Of a DNA stretch of 6,767 nucleotides, positions 1 to 6,015 are shown one piece after another. This stretch comes from Blastocatellia bacterium (GTDB taxonomy: Bacteria > Acidobacteriota > Blastocatellia > Pyrinomonadales > Pyrinomonadaceae): the NCBI GenBank assembly GCA_013695495.1, contig JACDAK010000328.1:1-6767 (forward strand). Direction: 5' to 3'. A program made the translations under genes and the position numbers. Below the pieces are notes generated by a model. The model was not told the DNA's origin and ran no database searches. It saw only the letters and a list, made by a program, of their open reading frames with translations. Position 1 is the stretch's first letter. Each line of letters opens with the position of its first letter.

Positions 1-329
1 CGTTCATCCTATGCGAGCTTTGGAAACGCGACGGCCGGCGTCAAGTGGACCTTGCGGCTGAGCTCGGCCTTGCACCCCCGACCATCAACAAGACTCTCAC
101 GGGGATGATCGAGGTCGGCCTCGTCACCCGCAAACGCTTCGAGGGTGACGCTCGGTCGACACGCATCTTCCTGACCGAGCGCGGGCTGCGTATGCGTGAT
201 CACCTGGAGCCGCAGTGGTTCGACATTGAGGAAGAGATCCTGACGCAGCTTTCCGAGACCGAGCGGCTGATACTGATCGAGATCTTGAACAAGCTTAAGC
301 ACTTTTACTACGGCACGGAGCCTGAGTAA
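1..329 (+). CDS. MarR-family transcriptional regulator, 3' part (start lies left of the window)
   Basis: The frame is open from base 3 to the TAA at 327-329, giving 108 residues with no start at the left edge. The GTG at 45 lies inside the winged-helix domain, so it is not the real start. The visible part begins with FILCELWKRDGRRQ, then the recognition-helix region (DLAAELGLAPPTINKTLTGM), then a beta-hairpin wing (RKRFEGDARSTRIFLTERG), and ends in the long C-terminal dimerisation helix. This order is typical of MarR proteins, which bind palindromic operators as dimers and usually release DNA on binding a small ligand or on oxidation. No cysteine in the visible part suggests thiol sensing apart from one near its first residues. 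The missing part should hold the first dimerisation helix. The target is unknown; the next gene, a universal stress protein, has its own promoter-like sequence and is only a possible target. Confidence 0.85.
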   Translation, partial: FILCELWKRDGRRQVDLAAELGLAPPTINKTLTGMIEVGLVTRKRFEGDARSTRIFLTERGLRMRDHLEPQWFDIEEEILTQLSETERLILIEILNKLKHFYYGTEPE

Positions 330-332
330 CAC

Positions 333-362
333 TTGTCGCCCGTTGCGGAATAGGGTTAGAAT
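333..362 (+). promoter_or_regulatory. Candidate sigma70-type promoter of the universal stress protein gene
   Basis: A TTGTCG -35-like hexamer (333-338) and a TAGAAT -10-like hexamer (357-362) are separated by 18 bases, in the 74-bp gap between the regulator stop and the stress-protein start. The match is by eye only, and promoter consensus in this lineage may differ. Confidence 0.4.
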
Positions 363-391
363 ACGGGCAAACCTGCAAAACCCTTTCCCCC

Positions 392-396
392 GGAGG
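392..396 (+). promoter_or_regulatory. Ribosome binding site of the universal stress protein gene
   Basis: GGAGG lies 7 bases upstream of the ATG at 404. This near-perfect Shine-Dalgarno sequence at ideal spacing fixes the start codon. Confidence 0.85.
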
Positions 397-403
397 ATAC
401 CTT

Positions 404-865
404 ATGAAGATATTGCTTGCGACCGACGGTTCGCGCCAGAGCCAGGCTGCCATCGAAATGCTAAAGCGTTTCAAACTCTCGGACGGCGATGAGGTAAAGA
501 TCATCAGCGTCGTTGATATGGCTGTGCCGATGGCGATCGACATCTACGGCGGTTACCTGCCCGACACGACCGAGATGGAAAAATCTGCCCGCGAACACGC
601 CGCGAAGATCCTTGATGAAGCTTGCCAGCGGCTCGGCGATATGTGCAGCGGCGATAATGTCACCGTTACCAGCGATATACTGTTCGGCAGCCCCGAGAGC
701 CGCGTCGTTGAAACGGCCGAAGAGCTCGGAGCCGATCTCATTCTCGTCGGGTCGCATGGCTATAGCCGTTGGGAGCGGCTGCTGCTCGGTTCGGTTTCAT
801 CCTCGGTCGTGCACCACGCACCGTGTTCGGTCCTGGTCGTCCGCGTGCCGCCCGCACCGGAATAG
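404..865 (+). CDS. Universal stress protein, UspA family, ATP-binding type
   Basis: A 153-residue single-domain cytoplasmic protein of normal family length. The N-terminal strand and loop read MKILLATDGS (1-10), where the Asp usually contacts the adenine nucleotide. Near the C-terminus the ATP-binding signature G-2x-G-9x-G-S is complete: GSHG at 116-119, nine residues, then GS at 129-130, followed by SSSVVHHAPCSVLVVR, the closing helix and strand. It should therefore belong to the nucleotide-binding subclass (MJ0577-like) rather than the non-binding UspA subclass. Such proteins act as dimers in stress resistance and energy or redox signalling; the exact role cannot be read from sequence. The start is fixed by a strong ribosome binding site, and the DUF402 gene follows after 7 bases, suggesting cotranscription. 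The family assignment is firm, the physiological role is not. Confidence 0.95.
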   Translation: MKILLATDGSRQSQAAIEMLKRFKLSDGDEVKIISVVDMAVPMAIDIYGGYLPDTTEMEKSAREHAAKILDEACQRLGDMCSGDNVTVTSDILFGSPESRVVETAEELGADLILVGSHGYSRWERLLLGSVSSSVVHHAPCSVLVVRVPPAPE

Positions 866-872
866 CGTAGCG

Positions 873-1349
873 GTGGACCAAACCATCATCACAGTAAATT
901 CGCGCAAGTTTGACCGCAGCATCAGCCGAACGTGGACGTGCGAGCTGGTTGAGGCAGACGAGAGCTTGATAACGCTGCTCGGCGTTTTCACGTTTGACGT
1001 TAGCCACCCCAACCTCGGTGCCATCGCCCAAGGCACCGTTTCTTACGAATATTTCTGGCAAGACCGTTGGTACAACGTCTTTCGGTTTCATAACCCCGAC
1101 GGTTCGCTGCGCAATTGGTACTGCAACATCTGTATGCCGCCCGAGTTCGTCGGCACCACGCTTGATTACATCGATCTCGACATCGACATCGTAATCTGGC
1201 CGGACGGCACCCGCGAGGTGCTCGACCGCGACGAGTTCGCCGCAAACGCTGCCGCATTCAAATACCCTGCCGACATTATCAATAACGCCGAAACTGCATT
1301 ATCAGACGTCCTCGCGATGATCGACAACGCCGAATTCCCTTTCAGTTGA
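873..1349 (+). CDS. DUF402-domain protein (FomD/Ntdp-like fold, possible nucleotide hydrolase)
   Basis: A 158-residue protein from a GTG start at 873; the frame is open much further upstream, but that part overlaps the stress-protein gene and has no start near its end. The DUF402 hallmarks are present in order: YEYFWQDRWYNVFRFHNPDG (58-77), LRNWYCNICMPPEF (79-92), and the acidic core YIDLDIDIVIWPDGTREVLD (99-118) followed by RDEF (119-122). In characterised members, the nucleoside tri/diphosphatase Ntdp and FomD of fosfomycin biosynthesis, Asp/Glu residues of this region bind divalent metal for phosphoanhydride hydrolysis. Here Asp101, Asp103, Asp105 and Asp118 are the candidates. No clear Shine-Dalgarno sequence precedes the GTG, so translation may be coupled to the gene ending 7 bases upstream. 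Family membership is confident; the substrate is unknown and nothing here points to fosfomycin synthesis. Confidence 0.85.
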   Translation: MDQTIITVNSRKFDRSISRTWTCELVEADESLITLLGVFTFDVSHPNLGAIAQGTVSYEYFWQDRWYNVFRFHNPDGSLRNWYCNICMPPEFVGTTLDYIDLDIDIVIWPDGTREVLDRDEFAANAAAFKYPADIINNAETALSDVLAMIDNAEFPFS

Positions 1350-1455
1350 CGCAGATCTTCTTATTATTCTGTGGTCGCTCGTCTTAACCTACAGTCGATG
1401 AGCATGTAAGAATACAGACTGTCTGGGGCGATCAAGAAAGGCACACTCTATAACT

Positions 1456-2448
1456 ATGGATAACATTGCGCACGCGTTAACGGGGGCTGCCCTCGGTGAA
1501 GCAGGACTCAAGCGACTGACCGGGCTAGGGATGCCGGTGCTCATTCTGAGCGCAAACTTACCGGACGTTGATGCCATCGCCTTCTTCGCGGGTAGTGGAG
1601 GACTCGCGTTGCGGCGTGGGTGGAGCCATGGCCCGCTAGCGCTGGTCATATTGCCGGCGCTGCTCGCCCTTGCGATGTTTGCGTTCGATCGGTGGCAGAC
1701 GCGAAGAGGAACGCGGCCGGACAAGCGTTTGCCGGTTCACCTAAAGCCGCTCCTCCTGCTCAGTTACATCGGTGCCGTCTCTCATATACTGCTCGACCTG
1801 CTGAATACATACGGCGTCCGCTTCCTGATGCCTTTCTCTGAACGCTGGTTCTACGGCGACGTTCTATTCATCGTCGACCCGTGGATCTGGTTGGGACTGG
1901 GGCTGGGCGTCTGGTTCTCACGCCGGCGAGCCTCGGGCGGAAAACGAAACATCGCCGCTCCGGCCGTGGGTGCTCTGTTGGGTGCCACGCTCTATATCGG
2001 TGCGATGTATGCAGGCGGCCGTGTGGCAGAACACATCGCAGCCCGCGAGTTCCGCGAATCGGGATCAGGCTCACCCGAGAGCGTCCTGGCAAGCCCCGTC
2101 TTCGCGGACCCCCTTCGCCGCGAGATACTCGTGCAAACTGCTGAGGGCTATCGCTTTGGCGATCTTCGCTGGACGCCTTCGCCCCGCGTGAACTTCGAAC
2201 CTTTGAACATTCCAACGAACATGGACGATCCGGCGATCGATCAAGCCGCTGCGCAAGATAAGCGATTCGCAGATTTTCTATATTGGTCGCGATATCCGTT
2301 CGTCGTGATCGAACCATCTGAGTGCGGCACACGGGTCACGATCGGCGACGGCCGATACAGCCGACGTCCTGACAGCGGGCCTTTCAGCACCAGCGTTCTG
2401 CTTCGCGAAGCAGGAGTTGCCGACGACCCAACAGAGCAATGCCCGTAA
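1456..2448 (+). CDS. Membrane-bound metal-dependent hydrolase, YdjM/DUF457 family
   Basis: A 330-residue inner-membrane protein. The conserved polar positions of the YdjM-type family are visible: MDNIAHALTGAALGEAG at the N-terminus (His6), SANLPDVDA (32-40), RGWSHGP (54-60), VSHILLDLLNTYGVRF (108-123) and GDVLFIVDPW (134-143). These His/Asp residues are thought to form a metal site at the membrane. Hydrophobic segments lie near 22-33, 60-77, 98-117, 136-154 and 168-187. Beyond about residue 190 the protein is soluble and hydrophilic, a C-terminal extension of about 140 residues relative to short E. coli YdjM. E. coli ydjM is under LexA control, but I saw no LexA-like box here. A purine-rich stretch AAGAAAGG lies 14 bases before the ATG, far for a ribosome binding site, and no alternative start is visible. 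The substrate of the family is not established. Confidence 0.85.
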   Translation: MDNIAHALTGAALGEAGLKRLTGLGMPVLILSANLPDVDAIAFFAGSGGLALRRGWSHGPLALVILPALLALAMFAFDRWQTRRGTRPDKRLPVHLKPLLLLSYIGAVSHILLDLLNTYGVRFLMPFSERWFYGDVLFIVDPWIWLGLGLGVWFSRRRASGGKRNIAAPAVGALLGATLYIGAMYAGGRVAEHIAAREFRESGSGSPESVLASPVFADPLRREILVQTAEGYRFGDLRWTPSPRVNFEPLNIPTNMDDPAIDQAAAQDKRFADFLYWSRYPFVVIEPSECGTRVTIGDGRYSRRPDSGPFSTSVLLREAGVADDPTEQCP

Positions 2449-2593
2449 TCTCGCGCCGCGCGCGCTGTCCTAAAGTCTATATCGGCAACACCCTGCGTCT
2501 GCCTGTCTCCAAACCTTTCCAACGCCGCACATCTCGTGCAACAATATCCGGAACATTCCGCAACGCCCGGCGTGAATCCGAACCATCAGCAGT

Positions 2594-2600
2594 AAAGGAG
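2594..2600 (+). promoter_or_regulatory. Ribosome binding site that sets the start of the secreted coiled-coil protein
   Basis: AAAGGAG lies 6 bases before the ATG at 2607. The frame is open from an ATG at 2439, but that start has no signal and would put 56 unconvincing residues in front of the signal peptide. Confidence 0.85.
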
Positions 2601-2606
2601 AAGTCG

Positions 2607-3248
2607 ATGAATAAACTTGCCCCCGCGATCCTTCTGGTATTTGCATTTGCCGCCGCGGCCTTCGCACAGACTCCGCCCCCGCCCGTTTATCAGCCGCAGC
2701 AGGGCCCGCCGGAATATCGCGGGCCGGTGATCAGCGCACCGCACCCTGATCCGGTTCAAAACATCTCGAACCGTATGGATACGCTCAACATTTCGGTCGT
2801 GAGCCTCAGCCGAATACTTACGGAGTTTGTGGAGAAGTTCGCGGCAGTTGGCAGCACGTCTTTATCTGAACGGCAGCAGAAGATAGTCATGGCGATGGAG
2901 TTGCTTGTGCGTGCCGAAGAGCGTGTGGCAATGCTGCAGAAACATCACATCGACCTGACCGAAAAGCTTGACGCGACCCGCAACCGCCTTGCTCAGGTCG
3001 AACGCGACCTACGCGACGAGAGCATCGACCGCGGAGTCGCCTTCCAAGGCACCACCCGCGCCGAAGAGCTACGCGAAAGCCGCCGCCGGGAGCTGAACAC
3101 AGAACGCCAGAGCCTAAACACGCAGATCAACACGATCCAAACCGCCGTAAACCAAACACAACGCGACCACGAAGAGGCACGCCTCTTCGCCGACCGCCTC
3201 CGCCGCTCCGTCCTCCCGAGCATCGAGGATGAACTCAGCGATCTATAA
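2607..3248 (+). CDS. Secreted coiled-coil protein of unknown function
   Basis: A 213-residue protein starting at 2607, chosen from the strong ribosome binding site and because it puts a classic signal peptide at the N-terminus: MNKLAPAILLVFAFAAAAFA with likely signal peptidase I cleavage between Ala20 and Gln21. The mature protein begins with a proline-rich low-complexity stretch (about 22-50, containing PPPPVYQPQQGPPEYRGP), then becomes almost entirely helical. Residues about 52-80 and 86-200 are rich in Glu, Arg, Gln and Leu with heptad-like spacing (for example LLVRAEERVAMLQKHHIDL and ERQSLNTQINTIQTAVNQTQ), suggesting a long coiled coil. There are no cysteines, no lipobox and no further membrane segment, so a soluble periplasmic or exported protein is likely, perhaps structural. 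I do not recognise a named family. It is the last plus-strand gene and converges on the CHRD gene. Confidence 0.8.
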   Translation: MNKLAPAILLVFAFAAAAFAQTPPPPVYQPQQGPPEYRGPVISAPHPDPVQNISNRMDTLNISVVSLSRILTEFVEKFAAVGSTSLSERQQKIVMAMELLVRAEERVAMLQKHHIDLTEKLDATRNRLAQVERDLRDESIDRGVAFQGTTRAEELRESRRRELNTERQSLNTQINTIQTAVNQTQRDHEEARLFADRLRRSVLPSIEDELSDL

Positions 3249-3285
3249 GCTGGCGATGAATGACGGGCGTCGCTAAACGCGAATG

Positions 3286-3331
3286 CGTTGAAAGCCGCTG
3301 AACTCCAAACCGAGCGCAGCGGCTTTCAATG
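3286..3331. terminator. Perfect 13-bp inverted repeat between convergent genes, probable two-way terminator
   Basis: TTGAAAGCCGCTG (3288-3300) and CAGCGGCTTTCAA (3317-3329) are exact reverse complements separated by a 16-base loop. A G:U wobble and a C:G pair extend the stem to 3286-3331. It sits between the 3' ends of two convergent genes (stops at 3248 and 3425), where a bidirectional terminator would be expected. A clean T-run does not follow the stem on either strand, so Rho-independent function is inferred rather than seen; it may instead be an RNA-stabilising 3' hairpin. Confidence 0.55.
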
Positions 3332-3424
3332 TCTGAATTTCGTTTCACCCCGAACTTGTTGCAGTGGGGCCAAGAAGCCGATAAAGCTCTTTTGCGGGCA
3401 AAATGATCGTCGCTGGCGGGGTGC

Positions 3425-3898
3425 TTAGTTCTTACCCGGTCGGCGAAGTTGGCCACGGACCGCCCCCGGCGGAAACTCAGGGTTGTGCACGTTCACATAA
3501 TACAATTCCGGATTTCGGCGAATGGACATGATCAATGACGCCTCAACCGACCTGCAGCCCGACGAAATGCCATCCGCGCCCGGTCCCGACAGATCCACAA
3601 CTACGGGTCCCGCCGTGTTGATATCACCAAAGTGAATATGTGCGGCAGAGGCAGGCAGCTGAATGTCTGTGACCATTATCGACCAGCAGACAAGCCCGCG
3701 GCCCTGATTAAGCGTGATAGTCGCGGTTCCCTGACCATCCGGGTCACCCGGACCGGGTACTTCCGCGTCGCCCGTAAGGGTCGCAAATAAAGGCGCTCCG
3801 GCGCGTTCCCCGTTCTCGCCGCCACGCTGTGCGAAAGTAGTTCCTGTTACTGCTAATAGCGTGATCAGCAGCGAATATACCATTATTGTTCTCTTCAT
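3425..3898 (-). CDS. Secreted CHRD-domain protein
   Basis: A 157-residue exported protein. The start at 3898 is preferred over the ATG 14 codons upstream because AAGGAG lies 8 bases before it and it begins a signal peptide (MKRTIMVYSLLITLLAVTGTTFA, cleavage likely between Ala23 and Gln24). The rest is one CHRD domain (about 37-152): FATLTGDAEVPGPG at the N-terminal strand, GQGTATITLN, LVCWSIMV, ASAAHIHFGDINTAGPVVV (83-101), and the C-terminal YYVNVHNPEFPPGAVRGQL (133-151). The paired His of HIHFG and the late VHNPEFPPGAVRG motif are diagnostic. Two cysteines, Cys71 and Cys115 (in SSGCRS), probably form a disulfide in the exported protein. The domain was defined in animal chordin, but bacterial single-domain copies are common and their function is unknown. 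It stands alone, after about 294 bp of non-coding DNA. Confidence 0.92.
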   Translation of the reverse strand: MKRTIMVYSLLITLLAVTGTTFAQRGGENGERAGAPLFATLTGDAEVPGPGDPDGQGTATITLNQGRGLVCWSIMVTDIQLPASAAHIHFGDINTAGPVVVDLSGPGADGISSGCRSVEASLIMSIRRNPELYYVNVHNPEFPPGAVRGQLRRPGKN

Positions 3899-3906
3899 TT
3901 CATTAT

Positions 3907-3912
3907 CTCCTT
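3907..3912 (-). promoter_or_regulatory. Ribosome binding site that sets the start of the CHRD gene
   Basis: On the minus strand AAGGAG is followed by 8 bases and the ATG ending at 3898. It lies inside the longer open frame that begins at 3940, which argues against the longer product. Confidence 0.8.
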
Positions 3913-3998
3913 GTTCGTTCAAGGCCTGTCGGTCGGCCACTTAATTTCAGACATTGTGCAGAGGGTCTGTGAGTTCGGCCCTTTTCACAACATCGATG

Positions 3999-4039
3999 TG
4001 CAGTGTCGTTTTGCAGCCCTCGACCACGCCTACACTGCA
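3999..4039. repeat. Spaced 8-bp inverted repeat upstream of the CHRD gene
   Basis: TGCAGTGT (3999-4006) and ACACTGCA (4032-4039) are exact reverse complements with a 25-base gap, so the arm centres are 33 bases apart, about three helical turns. The position, 100-140 bases upstream of the CHRD start, would suit a regulator site, but 8-bp arms in a 250-bp region can occur by chance. Confidence 0.3.
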
Positions 4040-4145
4040 ACGCAATTCCGCAAAGAACTCTATCGGCTTGCCTAGGCTTTCGCCGCCTTATCGATAACAG
4101 ATGCAAAAAACATCGCGATCCGCCAAAAATCAAAATTTACAAGCT

Positions 4146-4176
4146 GAACCCCCGGCTACGTTGGCTTTAGCCAACG
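4146..4176. repeat. REP-like palindromic element downstream of chrA
   Basis: CGTTGGCT (4159-4166), two T residues and AGCCAACG (4169-4176) form a perfect hairpin. It is flanked by GAACCCCCGGCT (4146-4157), whose GGCT can alternatively pair with AGCC at 4169-4172. The layout of a CCCCCGG block beside a compact palindrome resembles extragenic REP-type elements. It lies 16 bases beyond the chrA stop, so on the minus strand it may also act as a transcription end or mRNA stabiliser; a T-rich stretch follows only some 25 bases later. The REP identity is inferred from a single copy. Confidence 0.45.
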
Positions 4177-4192
4177 ATGTCGCATCGGGCAC

Positions 4193-5578
4193 TTATGCTG
4201 TAAGTAAAACCCGTAAGAGCCCGATCGCCCCACCGGCGAGGATGACTGTGAGGACGTTTACCTTCAGTTTATACAATGCAACAAATGCCACCGCGGCCAG
4301 CAGCAAGGCGAACACATCGGGGCTGGCGGCGAAGCCGGCGGGAAATATGACGGCGGTGCCGAACACCAGCACCAGATTCAATATCACACCGACGACTGCC
4401 GCGGTCACGCCCGAGAGTGCACCGTTCAGAAACTTGTTGCCCCGCAGTACCTCTATGTAGGGCGCGCCGACGAAGATAAATGCAAAGCACGGCAGAAACG
4501 TGACGTATGTTGTGACAAGTGCGCCGAGCACTGCGGCAGCCGCAGGGTCCATTGTGCCCGGGTTGTTCCAGCCTGCGATAAAGCCGATGAACTGCAGGAC
4601 CATTATCAGCGGGCCGGGAGTCGTTTCCGCAAGAGCGAGTCCGTCAACAGCCTGGCCCGGTGTCAGCCAGTTATAGGGTGCGGCCGTTAGCGCCTGGGTG
4701 GCATAGGCAAGCACGGCGTATGCACCGCCGAACGTTACGAGCGCCGCCTGAGTAAAAAATGTATATTCCCTTACATGAAGGCTGCCAAAGCCAAGCCATG
4801 AACCGAGAGCGACGAGCGGCACGAACCAAAGCAGCAGCCCCACGGCGAGCACAACAACGACGCGCCGCGAGTTTGGACGCGTGTGGGCCGGAGCCGGCCC
4901 GTCATCGTCAATAACTGTCCGACGCGGGGCTTGAGCGCTTTCATCAAAGGCGATCGGCGGCTTTTTCTTGATGAGGAACCTTTGCGGCGCCAGCCTTGCT
5001 CCGACAACCCCTACGATGGCCGCACCGATGACGATCAGAGGAAAAGGAACCCCGAGAAAATAGATAAAAATAAAGGCGGCTGCCGCAATAACAAAGTGAG
5101 CACTTCCGCCCAGGGCCTTGCCGCCGATCTTAAAGATAGCCTCAACTACGATCGCAACGACGATCGGCTTAAAACCCTCAAGCACTCCGGCAATGACCGG
5201 CATGCTGCCGTAAGCAACATAGATATATGAAAGGCCGAGCAGAATGAAAACCGAAGGAAGAACGAAGAAAACGCCCGCGACAATGCCCCCCCACGTTCGG
5301 TGCATAAGCCACCCAATATAGATCGCAAGCTGCTGCGCCTCAGGCCCCGGCAAAAGCATGCAGTAATTCAGGGCGTGAAGAAATCGTTCATTCGAAAGCC
5401 AACCCTTTCGCTCGACACATTCGCGGTGCATTATGGCTATCTGCCCGGCCGGCCCGCCAAATGAAATGAATCCCAGCTTGATCCAAAAGCGCAGAGCCTC
5501 AGCAAAAGGGACCGCGGCAGGCCGGTGTGCGGCATCATCAACTTCCCCATCGGCCCTTACATCGATTTGATCGGGCAT
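4193..5578 (-). CDS. chrA: Chromate transporter ChrA, two-domain form
   Basis: A 461-residue inner-membrane protein of the CHR superfamily with both homologous halves in one chain. The N-terminal half (about 24-200) holds the signatures FGGPAGQIAIMH (40-51) and PGPEAQQLAIYIGW (77-90). A charged cytosolic linker (about 200-238, with KKKPP and IDDDGPAP) joins it to the C-terminal half (239-461), which has the matching FGGAYAVL (283-290) and ETTPGPLIMVLQFIGF (318-333). About ten or more hydrophobic segments are visible. Characterised members export chromate from the cytoplasm and give chromate resistance; in uncharacterised genomes the substrate may differ. It has about 23 extra polar N-terminal residues but no other in-frame start before Met50, which lies within the conserved region. 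It is probably the last gene of an operon with the 131-residue gene and the broken DUF6438 gene; no chrB regulator is visible. Confidence 0.95.
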   Translation of the reverse strand: MPDQIDVRADGEVDDAAHRPAAVPFAEALRFWIKLGFISFGGPAGQIAIMHRECVERKGWLSNERFLHALNYCMLLPGPEAQQLAIYIGWLMHRTWGGIVAGVFFVLPSVFILLGLSYIYVAYGSMPVIAGVLEGFKPIVVAIVVEAIFKIGGKALGGSAHFVIAAAAFIFIYFLGVPFPLIVIGAAIVGVVGARLAPQRFLIKKKPPIAFDESAQAPRRTVIDDDGPAPAHTRPNSRRVVVVLAVGLLLWFVPLVALGSWLGFGSLHVREYTFFTQAALVTFGGAYAVLAYATQALTAAPYNWLTPGQAVDGLALAETTPGPLIMVLQFIGFIAGWNNPGTMDPAAAAVLGALVTTYVTFLPCFAFIFVGAPYIEVLRGNKFLNGALSGVTAAVVGVILNLVLVFGTAVIFPAGFAASPDVFALLLAAVAFVALYKLKVNVLTVILAGGAIGLLRVLLTA

Positions 5579-5580
5579 AG

Positions 5581-5585
5581 CTCCT
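5581..5585 (-). promoter_or_regulatory. Closely spaced ribosome binding site of chrA, abutting the heptamer repeat
   Basis: On the minus strand AGGAG is followed by only two bases (CT) before the ATG ending at 5578, tighter than the usual 5-9. The first two bases of this AGGAG (5584-5585) belong to the last, degenerate unit of the tandem heptamer repeat. Confidence 0.5.
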
Positions 5586-5621
5586 GACCACTGCCTTCTG
5601 CCTTCTGTCTACTGCCTTCTG
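5584..5621. repeat. Tandem 7-bp repeat, about 5.4 copies
   Basis: Read on the plus strand the units are CTGACCA, CTGCCTT, CTGCCTT, CTGTCTA, CTGCCTT and a partial CTG, in perfect 7-base register; the minus strand is of the form CAGAAGG/CAGTAGA. It lies between the 131-residue gene and chrA, contains the stop codon of the former (5609-5611) and reaches the ribosome binding site of the latter. I recall short heptamer repeats of this kind between genes in several environmental bacterial lineages, including cyanobacteria; this is memory, not a search. Confidence 0.85.
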
Positions 5622-6004
5622 TGCCGAGCGCGATACCCTAGACCCAGCTGCTGAAATTCGTCAGGTATACCGAGCTTTTTCAGCCATTCATGAAATTCCA
5701 CATCGCTTGCAAATCGTTCCTTCAAAAGATGCAATAGCACTTTATCGAGGTGTTCCCGCTTAACGGTCCTCCAGTACTCATAGTCCGAATCCCCCCAAAC
5801 CGCCTGGACAGTATCGCCGCGATCATAACCCTCAAGCACCAAATGCTCGTCGCCATCTATATAAGCAGTCAGACGGCTGCTTCCCCCGGCGGCCGTGGTT
5901 TCCCGCAACACAACTATCTCACCCTTGTGCTGCAAATCATTCCTATCCGAAGGATCGTCATCAGCATTGCCTTCGGTCACATTTTGCAATTCAGCATCAG
6001 ACAT
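5609..6004 (-). CDS. Hypothetical acidic protein of 131 residues, upstream of chrA
   Basis: I do not recognise a named family. The first 25 residues are acidic and probably disordered (EGNADDDPSDRNDL at 11-24). A compact domain follows: GEIVVLRETTAAGGSSRL (28-45), AYIDGDEHLVLEGYDRGDTV (47-66), an aromatic-rich block WGDSDYEYW (70-78), and a helical part with LDKVLLHLLKERF (86-98) and FHEWLKKLGIP (104-114). There is no signal peptide, membrane segment or cysteine, so it should be cytoplasmic. AAGGGG lies 4 bases before the ATG. The gene starts 11 bases after the stop of the DUF6438 frame and ends 30 bases before chrA, consistent with an operon. Its final HRRQ and stop codon are encoded within or at the edge of the heptamer repeat, so the C-terminus has probably been remodelled by the repeat. 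The pattern of conservation-like motifs supports a real gene. Confidence 0.75.
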   Translation of the reverse strand: MSDAELQNVTEGNADDDPSDRNDLQHKGEIVVLRETTAAGGSSRLTAYIDGDEHLVLEGYDRGDTVQAVWGDSDYEYWRTVKREHLDKVLLHLLKERFASDVEFHEWLKKLGIPDEFQQLGLGYRARHRRQ

Positions 6005-6015
6005 ATCGCCCCTTA

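Noticed and set aside
9..332. Minus-strand frame opposite the MarR gene
   Set aside because: It is antisense to a clear winged-helix domain and shows no family features of its own.
513..872. Long plus-strand open frame that continues into the DUF402 gene
   Set aside because: This part lies out of frame over the universal stress protein gene, has an arginine/serine-rich composition typical of shadow translation, and contains nothing of the DUF402 domain; the GTG at 873 is the sensible start.
1384..1412. Possible promoter before the hydrolase gene (TTAACC, 17 bases, TAAGAA)
   Set aside because: Both hexamers match the consensus weakly, and in about 100 AT-richer bases such a pair is expected by chance.
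1868..2332. Minus-strand 154-residue frame opposite the YdjM-type gene
   Set aside because: Arginine-rich shadow composition; the plus-strand frame has clear membrane segments and motifs.
2439..2606. Upstream extension of the coiled-coil protein frame, overlapping the end of the hydrolase gene
   Set aside because: It has no ribosome binding site and would bury the signal peptide 56 residues into the protein; the ATG at 2607 has a strong signal.
3899..3940. Fourteen extra N-terminal codons of the CHRD gene
   Set aside because: The ribosome binding site lies within this stretch, and the internal ATG at 3898 begins a regular signal peptide.
4883..5230. Plus-strand 115-residue frame opposite chrA
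   Set aside because: It is a shadow of a firmly identified transporter, with low-complexity charged sequence and no ribosome binding site.
5584..5621. Heptamer array considered as a CRISPR or iteron cluster
   Set aside because: The units are 7 bp and directly abutting with no spacers, and there are no cas or replication genes nearby.
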